The notes below the pieces were generated by a model, which made no database searches, was not told the origin of the DNA, and worked only from the letters and a program-made list of their open reading frames with translations. Shown in pieces: positions 1-9,431 of a stretch of DNA of 64,000 nt. Position 1 is the stretch's first letter. The number at the start of each line of letters is the position of its first letter. The DNA is from Bacillus sp. sid0103 (GTDB taxonomy: Bacteria; Bacillota; Bacilli; Bacillales_B; DSM-18226), in NCBI RefSeq assembly GCF_019219025.1, contig NZ_JAHUWN010000004.1:1-64000 (forward strand), written 5' to 3'. The translations under genes were made by a program, and so were the position numbers.

Positions 1-2
1 TG

Positions 3-1142
3 GCACATACCATGGAAGGACTGCAGTCCCTTCACTATTTTGTAAGAGAAATAGAAATGAAAACAGGAGTAAAGCCTCCCCTCGTTTTGGAATCAACAGG
101 GCATTATCATATCCCCGTTGTACAATATTTTGAGGAAAAGGGTTACTTATTAATTATCGTCAATCCTCTTATCTCTTATCGGGCGAAAAGTTCCAGTTTA
201 CGCAAGGTCAAAACAGATGTCATTGATGCCTATCATCTCTGCGAGCTGTATTATAAAGAGGATTTAGAACCATATAAAAAACGAGGAATTCAATTATTGA
301 ACCTTCGTAACCTCACAAGGCAGCATGAGAATATAACAGGCATTTACGTCCAGACAAAATTGCAATTCCAAGCTGTTCTAGACCAGGTATTCCCTGAATA
401 TTGCGGGGTTTTTGGTGATTTATATTCTGTGGTTTCCCTGCTTGTTTTACTAGAATATCCCTCTTCCGAGGATGTTTTAACTTCTGGAGAAGAAGCCGTG
501 GCTTATAAAGTCCATGAACTATGTAAGAGCCGTTCTAAAAAGTGGGCACAAGAGCAGACTTTGAAATTAATCGCCGCAGCGGTCCGAAATCCATTCGAGA
601 GAACCCTTTATCAGAGCCATGTTCTCTCACTAAAAATGTATATTCAAATGCTTTTGGAATACCAAAAGCATCTATCCAGGTTAGAAAAAGAGATAGATGC
701 TTTGGCAAAGGAAATGAAAGAATATAAGATTATCCAATCAATCCCAGGTATCGGTGAAAAAATCGCTGCCACGATTATTTCTGAAATTGGGGAAATTGAT
801 CGGTTTAATCACCCTAAGAAACTGGTAGCTTTCGCTGGAATTGACCCAAGTGTATATGAATCTGGACGGTTTAAAGGAACAGAAAACCATATTAGCAAAA
901 GGGGCTCCAGCCGACTAAGACACGCCCTGTATATGGCTGTTCGCTGTGGGATTAGGGATTGTCGTAAAAAGAAAACGACAGAGACGATCATCCCGCGTAA
1001 CAAAAGACTACGCGAATTCTATGATAAGAAACGTGGAGAAGGAAAGCCCTATAAGGTAGCAGTCATTGCATGTGCTAACAAGCTTCTACAATGGATCTAT
1101 GCCATTTTGAAAAGCGAATCACCTTTCCAAGATCTAGCTTAG
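3..1142 (+). CDS. IS110-family transposase (5' end outside window)
   Basis: DEDD-type transposase of the IS110 family, which moves its element by a recombinase-like reaction guided, in characterised members, by an element-encoded RNA. The reading frame is open to the left edge (codons before the Met at base 12 continue in frame), so the N-terminus with the first catalytic Asp is missing. Seen: the ESTGHYH and KTDVIDAYHL blocks of the N-terminal domain, then a Transposase_20-type C-terminal domain with IPGIGEKIAATI, FAGIDPS and the Ser-containing KRGSSRLRHAL motif. The C-terminus looks complete and a terminator-like hairpin follows. Without the left end it is not possible to place the guide RNA or say whether the copy is intact. 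Confidence 0.93.
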   Translation, partial: AHTMEGLQSLHYFVREIEMKTGVKPPLVLESTGHYHIPVVQYFEEKGYLLIIVNPLISYRAKSSSLRKVKTDVIDAYHLCELYYKEDLEPYKKRGIQLLNLRNLTRQHENITGIYVQTKLQFQAVLDQVFPEYCGVFGDLYSVVSLLVLLEYPSSEDVLTSGEEAVAYKVHELCKSRSKKWAQEQTLKLIAAAVRNPFERTLYQSHVLSLKMYIQMLLEYQKHLSRLEKEIDALAKEMKEYKIIQSIPGIGEKIAATIISEIGEIDRFNHPKKLVAFAGIDPSVYESGRFKGTENHISKRGSSRLRHALYMAVRCGIRDCRKKKTTETIIPRNKRLREFYDKKRGEGKPYKVAVIACANKLLQWIYAILKSESPFQDLA

Positions 1143-1168
1143 TTAATAATATTAACTAAATACAACAA

Positions 1169-1198
1169 AACCTTCCAGTTATAGCATGATGGAAGGTT
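1169..1198 (+). terminator. Hairpin after the IS110 transposase
   Basis: Perfect 9-bp inverted repeat AACCTTCCA / TGGAAGGTT with a 12-base loop, 27 bases after the transposase stop. The T-run is weak, so it could be part of the element end instead of a terminator. Confidence 0.5.
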
Positions 1199-1256
1199 AT
1201 TTGGCATGCTTATTTTTATTATAACATGACCCAATTTCATTTTTTATTGAAAAATC

Positions 1257-1316
1257 TTGACAAACTATTAGCTGGTTTAGCTTAATAAGAACCACTGTTT
1301 CAATTTCGTGAAACAG
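1257..1316 (+). promoter_or_regulatory. Possible promoter and 5'-UTR hairpin of the recombinase gene
   Basis: A consensus -35 TTGACA lies at about 1257, followed by an AT-rich stretch with only a weak -10 (GCTTAA or TTAATA). An 8-bp stem CTGTTTCA / TGAAACAG (1295-1302, 1309-1316) lies between it and the start codon. The hairpin is certain; the promoter is a guess from spacing. Confidence 0.35.
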
Positions 1317-1354
1317 GTCAATAATTCCTGAAAAAAAGAATTTTTTGGGGAGAG

Positions 1355-2200
1355 ATGAACTTGTTATTATCTCAAGCATGGGAAACGTATGAATCTGATA
1401 AACGTATTGAAGGCTTTTCACCGCAAACATTAAAAGCATATAAACTACAGTCCGGCTTACTTATACGCTTTTTTAATGATGTTCAACTTGAGACGATCAC
1501 TACGGATCAATTAAAAGCTTATTTAGCAAAATCAAGTGAAAGCCTTAAGCCTTCAAGTTTGGCTCATCGAATTCGTTTTATGAAATCATTGTTTCGATGG
1601 TCTCATGAAGAAGGGCATATTCCCAAAAACCCAGCAGCTAAAATAAAAGAACCTAAAACCGGGGAACGAATTCCTAAATTTTTGACCGAAATGGAAATTG
1701 AACATTTACGGGAAGCCTGTTGTTCCCCAATGGAAAAGGCATTGTTTGAATTCATGTTCTCCACTGGATGCCGAATTGGAGAAGTTGTTACCTTAGATAG
1801 AGGCAGAATTAATTGGTTGAACCGATCCGCTATTATCAGAGGTAAAGGCGATAAGGAACGGGAAGTCTATTTCAATATCCGCTGCGAAATTTGGTTAAAA
1901 CGATACCTAGATAATCGTGAAGACAGGGACACTGCTATTTTTGTCACGGAACGGGATCCCCATCGAATGAGCATTGCCCAGATGCGATACATTATTAAGC
2001 GGATTTCAAACCGCGCCAGAATTAACAAAGACATTCATCCGCACCAACTAAGACACAGCTATGCAACCCACTTATTGAATAATGGAGCACCTCTAGATGT
2101 TATTCAAAGCCTATTAGGTCATGAAAAAAGTGAAACCACCCGGATATATGCCCAGTTAAGCGGAAGCATCAGGCAGGAATTATATAGGAAGTTTTTTTAG
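1355..2200 (+). CDS. Tyrosine recombinase/integrase, XerC/D-like
   Basis: 281-residue phage-integrase-family recombinase that would cut and rejoin DNA through a tyrosine intermediate. An N-terminal SAM-like core-binding domain (about 1-90) is followed by a catalytic domain with the full tetrad: Arg in FSTGCRIGEV, HPHQLRHSYATHLL (His-x-x-Arg), LLGHEKSETT and the Tyr in RIYAQLS. The ATG at 1355 directly abuts GGGGAGAG; the TTG two codons later (1361) is better spaced and may be the real start. The size fits Xer-like or small mobile-element integrases. No att site or excisionase was recognised beside it, and it sits next to an IS110 gene, so it is more likely a mobile-element recombinase than the chromosomal dimer-resolution Xer. 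Confidence 0.9.
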   Translation: MNLLLSQAWETYESDKRIEGFSPQTLKAYKLQSGLLIRFFNDVQLETITTDQLKAYLAKSSESLKPSSLAHRIRFMKSLFRWSHEEGHIPKNPAAKIKEPKTGERIPKFLTEMEIEHLREACCSPMEKALFEFMFSTGCRIGEVVTLDRGRINWLNRSAIIRGKGDKEREVYFNIRCEIWLKRYLDNREDRDTAIFVTERDPHRMSIAQMRYIIKRISNRARINKDIHPHQLRHSYATHLLNNGAPLDVIQSLLGHEKSETTRIYAQLSGSIRQELYRKFF

Positions 2201-2573
2201 AAATAAATAAGCAACGCATCTCACAATAGCATTGCTTTATTTCACTCTTGCACCCGATAGTTTAAGTGTAATCCTTCACAATCTCTTCTACACCTTAATA
2301 TAACTCCAATCCCTAATAAGTGTTGTTCCAGAATCCAGTACAATACAAAAAGACGCCTTCTTATTCAAGAAAAGCGCCCTTTAACGGAACGAAGAAAAAA
2401 TTATATTAGCTGGTATTATGGAATATTAAAGTTTTAATAGAGTATGGAAACGATTCGAGTAATGAGGGCAACTATGGAAAATATTCATAGTGATCCCTAG
2501 TCTATCATGTAGTGTTCCTGTTGTAGTTTCTAACAATTTCCATTTCATTATTTTTTAGTGTATGGATAGTGTA
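2201..2573. other. Gene-free stretch with a dispersed repeat
   Basis: No coding sequence recognised. It contains a block around 2367-2400 (CTTCTTATTCAAGAAAAGCG) that recurs with changes near 43,235 and, more weakly, near 6,530, suggesting a dispersed intergenic repeat or old IS-end debris. Confidence 0.4.
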
Positions 2574-3092
2574 TCACTCAACAAGCTGATCCTCAATAAA
2601 ACGCATCCTCTTAATTACCTTTCCTTCCTTACTTTTATCATAAACATTGTATTCTTTTTGTGGTTCAGCATCTGACCAAATGATCGATGCAATGAGATCA
2701 TGTTTATGATGTTCCATCCGATCCGTATTCATGTAACTGTCATCAGGCTGCCAGTCTCTTGGCAAATCGTCACTTTCCCTATAGAAGGACATATAAAAAA
2801 TCCTATTTTTTCCTTCTATTACTTTCATTTCACCTTCAACTGGATGATTCTTACTGTGTTTTTTAACTAATTCTTTCAAATCTTTTAAATCTTTTGGTGG
2901 ATTCAGAATCATGTAATGCTTTCTAAGAGTTACCACTTCTTCATCCTTTTTACCAACGATTTGTTCTGTATTGGCAATTTCGAAAATCTTTGTTTCCCCG
3001 CTTGATTCCTCATTCTTTGTACATCCAATTAAGTATAATGGAATGAAGAATATACTAATAATCAAAACTAGAATTTTTAAATTAACTTTAAT
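2574..3092 (-). CDS. Putative lipoprotein, coupled to the upstream secreted protein, likely AUU start
   Basis: A small lipid-anchored protein of unknown function. From an ATT codon at 3092 the reading gives a textbook lipoprotein signal: basic N-terminus (KVNLK), hydrophobic core and lipobox LIGC with the acceptor Cys at about residue 24. The first ordinary start (TTG, 3065) would remove the basic region and has no ribosome site. The ATT lies 9 bases after AGGGGG and overlaps the upstream stop by one base, so translation is probably coupled to the 903-residue secreted protein. The mature part (about 148 residues) is hydrophilic with no domain I recognise. It may act with the secreted protein outside the cell, for example as an accessory or protection factor; that is inference from the operon only. 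Confidence 0.7.
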   Translation of the reverse strand: MKVNLKILVLIISIFFIPLYLIGCTKNEESSGETKIFEIANTEQIVGKKDEEVVTLRKHYMILNPPKDLKDLKELVKKHSKNHPVEGEMKVIEGKNRIFYMSFYRESDDLPRDWQPDDSYMNTDRMEHHKHDLIASIIWSDAEPQKEYNVYDKSKEGKVIKRMRFIEDQLVE

Positions 3093-5799
3093 TGCTCAAT
3101 TCCCCCTCGAATGGGATATCCATTTCCATTAAAGTAACAAAGGGTTTATATTCCCCATCATAATCTTCATAATGCTGTAAGACAAACCAAGAACGAAATC
3201 CTGCTAAGTTGACATACATTTTCTCCACATCTGGCTGATCTAGCCCAAAATGATCATATAAACGAACATGCATGACACCTTCAAAGTGATTGTTCTCTAC
3301 TGAAAAATCTTTTACGGATATCGTATTCCCCCACGTATCATTTACTGTAATGGTAAGTCCGCCTATTCTATCACTCCAGCTGCTAAACGTCGGGTAAGAA
3401 GCATTATCCTGCATATTTTGATAAAATGTATTAGTTGCTTTTGTACTTTCATCAAACCGAAGTGCTCCCAAATTTCCTCCATTTTTCTTTAGCTCATCAA
3501 CTAAAGCATTTTTGACAAATTCAACATAGTCTTTTGTTGTCTCATGCTCACTCGCTTTTTTAGTTAAAGTCTGATTACTATACGCTGTACCAGTTCCCTC
3601 CTCAAAATGATCAATCATATCTAAAACAACATCTTCCATTTCTCCCGTAGAAAATAAGCTTGTGGACATTGTCTCGAACTCATCAAAGAGAATACCTGGG
3701 AAATATGATTCTAGTAATTGAAGATGGAACATCCAGCTAATGTCAGTCATTTCATCTCCTGTATAATCATTTGTTGTCATATCATTCGCTACATTTCCAT
3801 TTTCATCATAACCTTCTGGTCGATCTGATTGAAAAATGACTAAATTGGATAAATTAGCGTACAACGGTTTTGAATCCTCATTATCAAAAATTCCATCTCC
3901 ATCACTATCTTTTTGGTCTGGTAAACTGGTTGGAAAGAAACCTTCAAAATGAATCGTAATTCCAAAAATCTCAAACGTGAATGTTCTGAATGGACCCATT
4001 TCTTGCCCATCGGTTAATCCATCTTCGTCACTATCTTTCATATCAGGATTAGTGTAGATTATACCGTATGGTGTTTTCATTCCTTCCGTTTCATAGGTAT
4101 CGTATAAGCCATCCCCATCTGAATCTATCTCTTCGCCACCTGAACCATCGCTTTTTACCCCAAGCTTCTTTGAGGAGTCAGTTTCCTTACTCCAAAGCTC
4201 CAGCCATTTTTTCTTATCAACAATCATAAATTCACTATGCTGAGTAGTTTCCACACTTATTGTATTCTTACTAGTATCTAACACAGCGTTAAGGCTTTCA
4301 AACATTTCCTCATCTTCATTATACCAAATGATGCCTAAATCATGTTCCGATGTGTCTCCAAGCTGTGCTTCATCATAAGTAAACTTAAGGCTTGCTTTAT
4401 CAAATTCTGATTGAGTATTGATCCCTACCGGAAAACCAATCAGACCGTATAAATTAGCTGTTTTAATATTGCCTTTGTTTGCTGTAATTCTAGTCGTTTT
4501 ATTTATATTATCCGTTGCACTAAAACTAACTTCTACACTAGTAATTTCTGATTGATCAGGCTGATTCAATGATTGACTAATAGATTGTTTATGGTGTTCT
4601 TGTGAATCCGTGATCTCGTCATTATCACTGTCTGCAGTATTCGGATTTGTCTTTAAAGCAAATTCATCTCCATCACTTAATCCATCGCTATCTGTATCAT
4701 CCTTATTAGGTAATGAATCAAACTGTTGTACTTCAAAACCGTCAGTTAAGCTATCTTGGTCGGAATCTTTCTTCATTAAAGCTGTTTGATAAACCTGCTC
4801 GTCTTTATTATTCAGGCCGTCTCCATCGCTATCTTCATCTGCGTCACTTATGCCATTATGATCTGTATCATATTTTGTTGGGGAAATAGATGAATTAATC
4901 TCATATTCAATATTGTCCTTTAAACCATCCCCATCTGTATCCATTTTAAATGGATTCATTCCCTCTTGGAATTCTATTCCATCTGTTATCGTGTCACCGT
5001 CCGTGTCAGAGGTAGATTCAAAGAATTCTGTGTTAAATGTATAGCCTGCTTTTTCAAGTCCGAATAACACTTGTTTATATGCATTTTGATAGGACTTTGA
5101 TGCAGGGATACCTAGATCTTTTTCTAGAAACTCATTACCTTTTTCAGACATTTTCACAGCGTTATCCAAATGAGCTTTTATTTTATTTCCATTTTGATCC
5201 GATTGATCAGAGATATCTTTTAAGATGCCGATAGCATTTTTATTGACAATTTTATCCGATAAATAAAAATTAAAGAGTATATCTGCAAGTAATACTTCAG
5301 TTGGTTTATTAAAATCGTTATTTGATGCATAGCCCCCTAGATATATTGTTAATTTATGTTTGATATTCAAGAGCAGATCACTTTTTAGAACTACCTCTTT
5401 TATATACTCCTCTTGAACTGCTTGTTCATATTGGTTAATCAATTGTTCAAACATTTCAAGTTCATTCATATCTGTTTTCTTAAAGTCTCCGGTCTTATCA
5501 AATTCCACAATCAGATTATCTAGTGTATTAGAATCTAACTTAGCATTAGAATCTTTTATGACTGTTACGAAACGCTTTAATTCATTTATTGCAACCTTCT
5601 CATAGATTAATCCATCTCTGGTATCCTCATAGAATTCATATTCACTTAACCACTGTTTTACATTTTCCTCACTAGAATTCTTTTGTTGTAATTGATTAGC
5701 ATCATTAATACCCTTAGCCACCACTGTTTGCCCAATTCCGCCGAAAACAATTGCAAAGCTCAATAAAATACTCAGCATACTTTTTATTTTATTTTTCAA
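3088..5799 (-). CDS. Secreted protein with calcium-type repeats and DUF3289-like C-terminal domain
   Basis: 903 residues. TTG start (5799) 9 bases after GAGGAG; a Sec signal peptide follows (basic KNKIK, hydrophobic core, VVAKG). Residues about 265-400 carry five or more thrombospondin-type-3-like acidic repeats (DTDGDG, DSDGDGL, DTDSDGLSDGDE), and another cluster comes at about 555-640 (DSDGDGLYD, DSDEDGLTDGQE). Such repeats bind Ca and act as stiff spacers in exported proteins. The last 230 residues resemble DUF3289, as I recall it from enterobacterial proteins: a DMIDHFEEGTG-like block, VNDTWGN, LYDHFGLD, then FRSWFVLQHY and the KPFVT end. DUF3289 has no known activity that I can cite. Co-transcribed with the following lipoprotein. 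Role unknown; a surface effector or toxin-like protein is one option. Confidence 0.75.
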   Translation of the reverse strand: MKNKIKSMLSILLSFAIVFGGIGQTVVAKGINDANQLQQKNSSEENVKQWLSEYEFYEDTRDGLIYEKVAINELKRFVTVIKDSNAKLDSNTLDNLIVEFDKTGDFKKTDMNELEMFEQLINQYEQAVQEEYIKEVVLKSDLLLNIKHKLTIYLGGYASNNDFNKPTEVLLADILFNFYLSDKIVNKNAIGILKDISDQSDQNGNKIKAHLDNAVKMSEKGNEFLEKDLGIPASKSYQNAYKQVLFGLEKAGYTFNTEFFESTSDTDGDTITDGIEFQEGMNPFKMDTDGDGLKDNIEYEINSSISPTKYDTDHNGISDADEDSDGDGLNNKDEQVYQTALMKKDSDQDSLTDGFEVQQFDSLPNKDDTDSDGLSDGDEFALKTNPNTADSDNDEITDSQEHHKQSISQSLNQPDQSEITSVEVSFSATDNINKTTRITANKGNIKTANLYGLIGFPVGINTQSEFDKASLKFTYDEAQLGDTSEHDLGIIWYNEDEEMFESLNAVLDTSKNTISVETTQHSEFMIVDKKKWLELWSKETDSSKKLGVKSDGSGGEEIDSDGDGLYDTYETEGMKTPYGIIYTNPDMKDSDEDGLTDGQEMGPFRTFTFEIFGITIHFEGFFPTSLPDQKDSDGDGIFDNEDSKPLYANLSNLVIFQSDRPEGYDENGNVANDMTTNDYTGDEMTDISWMFHLQLLESYFPGILFDEFETMSTSLFSTGEMEDVVLDMIDHFEEGTGTAYSNQTLTKKASEHETTKDYVEFVKNALVDELKKNGGNLGALRFDESTKATNTFYQNMQDNASYPTFSSWSDRIGGLTITVNDTWGNTISVKDFSVENNHFEGVMHVRLYDHFGLDQPDVEKMYVNLAGFRSWFVLQHYEDYDGEYKPFVTLMEMDIPFEGELSN

Positions 5800-6767
5800 A
5801 ATGAAAATCTCCTCTATTAAAATATTAATTTAACCTATAAAAATATAACGATATTGAGAGAAGCTGCATGCATTTACTAAGGTGGATACTTATAAAACTT
5901 ATGAGGTTTATTGATCGAAGCATACGATATAGTGGTTCCCATCCAAATAAATATTGTCAAAATCCTTGAGATAATGTCATTAAATCGACTCCTTTACAAG
6001 TGTTATTTTTCTAATAGCAACTAGTTGGTACCTATCAAAAGTATATGATGGTAATATATCCCAAATAAAATGAATACTGAATTTTCCGAAAAATTATTAA
6101 ATCAGAAAGACACCTAATATTTAAATGTCTTGTCTTTTTAAATTTACCGAACATAAATAAATCTTTGACACAATATATTTTCGGCCTGTAAACCAATGAA
6201 TGAATCCCGTTTCGCTCCCCAACCGTTAATATGAAACGTGTTAGGGGGATGATGCTTTTGGGTCCTTAGACTGTGGCGAAAATGCAAAAAGCATTGTAGA
6301 GCATAAAATAAACAGAAACAGCTCTTATAATTCCTTGAGGGATAAATTCATTTTTTCTCTTTTTCTCCCTAAAAAATAATCTTATCAACTAAGTATTAGT
6401 TTACAGATTAAAAATATGGATTATAAGGTAAATATTTCCTATTTATTTTTATCAGACTTATGAATTAATGATCTTTCTTTAGAGATTGAACCTATATATA
6501 GCAAATTTTCTTTAAAACTTTTGTTCAAGAAAATGGCCCGATTGTTGAACACAAGTTAAACACTACTCTTCAACAAAACTGCCTAGTTAGTTGAATAAGG
6601 GAAAACATCTTTTCCTAAATATCGACACCTCAAATGGCGTTAATAATGACTCTTAATTTGTCCTTCATTTTTAATCGTACAATACTTATTGTCCTTATTT
6701 TTTTAAAAAAATGATGCCAATTGTTATGTCAAAACCCATAAAAAAAGGTTTAAAATCCTTGGTAAAT
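5800..6767. other. Gene-free region upstream of the secreted-protein operon
   Basis: About 1 kb, AT-rich, with no credible reading frame. The part next to 5800 should hold the operon promoter. A TTCAAGAAAATGGCCCG block near 6523-6545 resembles the dispersed repeat at 2370 and 43,235. The short palindrome ATGCAAAAAGCAT is near 6281. No known IS could be recognised. Confidence 0.4.
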
Positions 6768-6981
6768 ATAGAAAATGACGTGTGCCAATGAACTATAACC
6801 CATAATATGGACAGTTTATTAAAAGTGACTATGCTGCTAACAGATGACCTCGGTATTGTGCGAGGGCACTGAAAAAGTCCAAATTTTAAAAAGGCAGTAT
6901 AAAGTTCGTTGAAAATGGAACTTTTTTCTGTCTTTTTACTTTATAATTAAAGTTATTTAATTCATGTAGGTGATTTCTAGA

Positions 6982-8439
6982 ATGATTTCATACCAAGAAT
7001 CTCTTAGTCTTAGTCCATTTATGGCTATTTACGATATTGTTGTTCCAAAGGATAATATGCTTCGTCAAATTAATGAACTTGTTGATTTCTCTTTCATTTT
7101 AGAAGAACTAAAAGATAAATATTGTCTTGATAACGGTCGTAATGCAGTACCACCTATTCGGATGTTTAAATATTTACTATTAAAATCAATATTTGATTTA
7201 TCTGATGTAGATGTAGTAGAACGTTCGAAATACGATATGTCGTTTAAATATTTTTTGGATTTGGCACCAGAAGATCCGGTTATTAATCCTAGTCCATTGA
7301 CGAAATTTCGTAAACTCCGTCTCTTAGACGTAAGTTTATTAGATACGCTTATCTCCAAGACAGTAGAAATTGCCTTAGAAAAAGAAATCATAAAAAGTAA
7401 AACAATAATCGTGGATGCCACTCACACAAAGGCACGTTATAATCAAAAATCACCTAAAGAATTTTTACAAGAGAAATCTAAAATTTTGCGCAAAGCAGTT
7501 TATCAAATAGATGAGTCAATTAAGGAAAAATTTCCATCGAAACCCACTTCTAACGAAGTGCAGGACGAAATTGATTACTGTCTAGAAGTTATCCAGGTAG
7601 TTGAATCTCAACCGCAAATTGAGGTAATACCTGTTGTAAAGGAAAAACTAAATGTCTTAAAAGAAATAGTTGAAGATTTTGAGGAAAAGTTAAGTTATTC
7701 AACGGACCCTGATGCACGAATTGGACATAAATCAGCTCATTCTTCTTTCTTTGGGTTTAAAACACATATTGCGATGAATGATGAACGGATTATTACAGCT
7801 GCGGTTGTAACAACTGGGGAAAAAAGTGATGGAAAGTACCTTAAAGAATTAGTTAATAAAAGTAAAGAATCAGGCATGGTAATAGATACAGTCATTGGAG
7901 ATACAGCTTATTCTGAAAAACACAATATCCAATTCGCAAAAAAAGAAGAATTTCAGCTTGTATCTAAACTTAACCCGCTAATCACACAAGGTAAACGTGC
8001 AAAGGAAGATGAATTTGAATTCAATAAAGATGCCGGCATGTATGTGTGTAAAGCCGGTCACATGGCAAATAGAAAAGCACGGATAGGCAAGAAAAATCAA
8101 AGTAATAACCAACAACAAGTTTATTATTTTGATATTGAAAAATGTAAAATATGTCCTTTCCGTGAAGGATGTTATAAAGAAGGGGCGAAAAGTAAAACAT
8201 ATTCTGTTTCAATTAAATCCACAGAACATAAGGAACAGGAAACATTCCAAAACAGTGAAGAGTTTAAAGAACTCGCACGTTCACGTTACAAAATTGAAGC
8301 GAAAAATAGTGAATTAAAACATGGGCACGGGTATGATACGGCATCATCTGCGGGTCTATTTGGTATGGAAATACAAGGCGCAACAACGATATTTGCCGTC
8401 AATTTGAAGCGGATAATTACGCTTTTAAAAGAAAAATAA
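6982..8439 (+). CDS. IS1182-family transposase
   Basis: About 485-residue DDE transposase. Seen: the N-terminal DUF772-like region (PPIRMFKYLLLKSIFDLSD, about 55-75), the first Asp block IIVDATHTKARYN, a central HKSAHSSFFGFKTHIAMN region, DTVIGDTAYSE, and a C-terminal zinc-like cluster (CKICPFREGCYK) followed by RYKIEAKNSELKHGHGYD with the catalytic Glu. ATG 6982 preceded by AGGTGA is preferred over the in-frame GTG at 6970. It is the only gene of the element and appears intact, with a strong terminator after it. Confidence 0.95.
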   Translation: MISYQESLSLSPFMAIYDIVVPKDNMLRQINELVDFSFILEELKDKYCLDNGRNAVPPIRMFKYLLLKSIFDLSDVDVVERSKYDMSFKYFLDLAPEDPVINPSPLTKFRKLRLLDVSLLDTLISKTVEIALEKEIIKSKTIIVDATHTKARYNQKSPKEFLQEKSKILRKAVYQIDESIKEKFPSKPTSNEVQDEIDYCLEVIQVVESQPQIEVIPVVKEKLNVLKEIVEDFEEKLSYSTDPDARIGHKSAHSSFFGFKTHIAMNDERIITAAVVTTGEKSDGKYLKELVNKSKESGMVIDTVIGDTAYSEKHNIQFAKKEEFQLVSKLNPLITQGKRAKEDEFEFNKDAGMYVCKAGHMANRKARIGKKNQSNNQQQVYYFDIEKCKICPFREGCYKEGAKSKTYSVSIKSTEHKEQETFQNSEEFKELARSRYKIEAKNSELKHGHGYDTASSAGLFGMEIQGATTIFAVNLKRIITLLKEK

Positions 8440-8454
8440 TAGTAGTAGTAAATG

Positions 8455-8504
8455 AAAATAGGCACTTTCTTAGGAGGGAAATCCAACAAGAAGGTGCCTA
8501 TTTT
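8455..8504 (+). terminator. Terminator of the IS1182 transposase
   Basis: Long stem AAAATAGGCACTTTCTT / AAGAAGGTGCCTATTTT with one mismatch and a 16-base loop, followed by TTTTTT. It begins 15 bases after the transposase stop. Confidence 0.9.
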
Positions 8505-8553
8505 TTATGAAGTGACAAAATTTATTAAAAGACGTAAGTTTTTCAGTGCCCTC

Positions 8554-9369
8554 GTATTGTGCCGGGATCATCTTCTTTAATCCCCACTGATAACGATGAT
8601 TATTGTACTCCTCTATATATGAATCTACTATTTGTTTTAACTCACCAAGACTATTACATTCTTTATAATCGACTTCGTCTTTAAAATGACCAAAAAATGA
8701 TTCCATTGGAGCGTTATCCCAACAATTTCCCTTACGGGACATTGATTGAGTTATACCTAGTTTCTTTATCTTATCTTGAAAGACTGGATTGGTATAATGA
8801 ACCCCTTGGTCTGAATGTATTATTGCATCAGGATGGAACTGATTCTCCATTGCTTCTTTCAGTCTGTCTAATGTTTTATAAACAAGATCCATTTCTAAAG
8901 AAGTGGATAAATAATGGGCTAGTATTTCATTGGTACTACCATCTTTAACACAAGATAAATAGGCTTTTTGACCATTAGAATAATAAAGATAAGTAATATC
9001 CGTTAACAAAACTTTTCTTGGTTCTTCTTGGTTGAATTCACGATTTAAGTGATTAGGGCATGTTCTATGCTCTTGAGTAGCTTTGATCATCTTTTTATAT
9101 GGATTTGCTTTCCTAACAATCGTAATAAGCCCATATTTACGCATAAGCCTTCTAATTTTCTTGTGATTCATTATTAGAAAATAATCGTTTTCTAAAATCA
9201 TTTTGATTTGTAATGCCCCTACTTTTTCCTTTTTCTGTTGGAAGATAAACTTAATGTGTTTAATATCCATTTCATCTTGTTCATCTTTACGATAACGAGT
9301 AGAGGCAGCTTCAAGCCAAGCATAGTACCCACTTCTACTTACCCCAGCTAACTTACATAAGAGACTCAA
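8554..9369 (-). pseudogene. IS3 orfB (rve integrase domain), 3' end displaced by IS1182
   Basis: IS3 transposase catalytic half: HTH_21-like start (AGVSRSGYYAW), LTDITYLYY, IIHSDQGVHYTN and NCWDNAPMESFFGHFKDE supplying the DDE triad. Ordinary IS3 orfB ends shortly after the K-MIPAQYR motif. Here the codons run into the IS1182 terminal repeat after IPAQY, adding about 28 foreign residues and ending at 8470. The original tail, RGHLLAA and stop, is still present on the far side of IS1182 (6852 down to 6829). The upstream -1 frame is open to about 9432, so the product would be made by frameshifting from orfA. Because only the last seven codons are replaced, residual activity is possible. Confidence 0.85.
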
Positions 9370-9431
9370 TGAGTTCTTTAACTGTTGATTATGAATCGTG
9401 TGATGAATAAGTTGAAATTTCTCGGATGGGG

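Larger units (their letters stand above)
6862..8553 (+). mobile_element. IS1182-family element nested in IS3 orfB
   Basis: Perfect 15-bp terminal inverted repeats GAGGGCACTGAAAAA (6862-6876) and its complement (8539-8553) bound a 1.69-kb element with one intact transposase. The 9-bp direct repeat GTATTGTGC flanks it (6853-6861 and 8554-8562). Joining the flanks restores the IS3 orfB frame, which proves the insertion point and the order of events. The copy looks complete and recent. Confidence 0.93.

Noticed and set aside
1..12. IS110 bridge-RNA region
   Set aside because: The 5' end of the element lies outside the window, and nothing 3' of the gene could be shown to be a guide RNA.
1355..2200. 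Chromosomal XerC or XerD
   Set aside because: The protein is somewhat short and lies beside an IS110 gene with no xer-type neighbours; the general recombinase call is safer.
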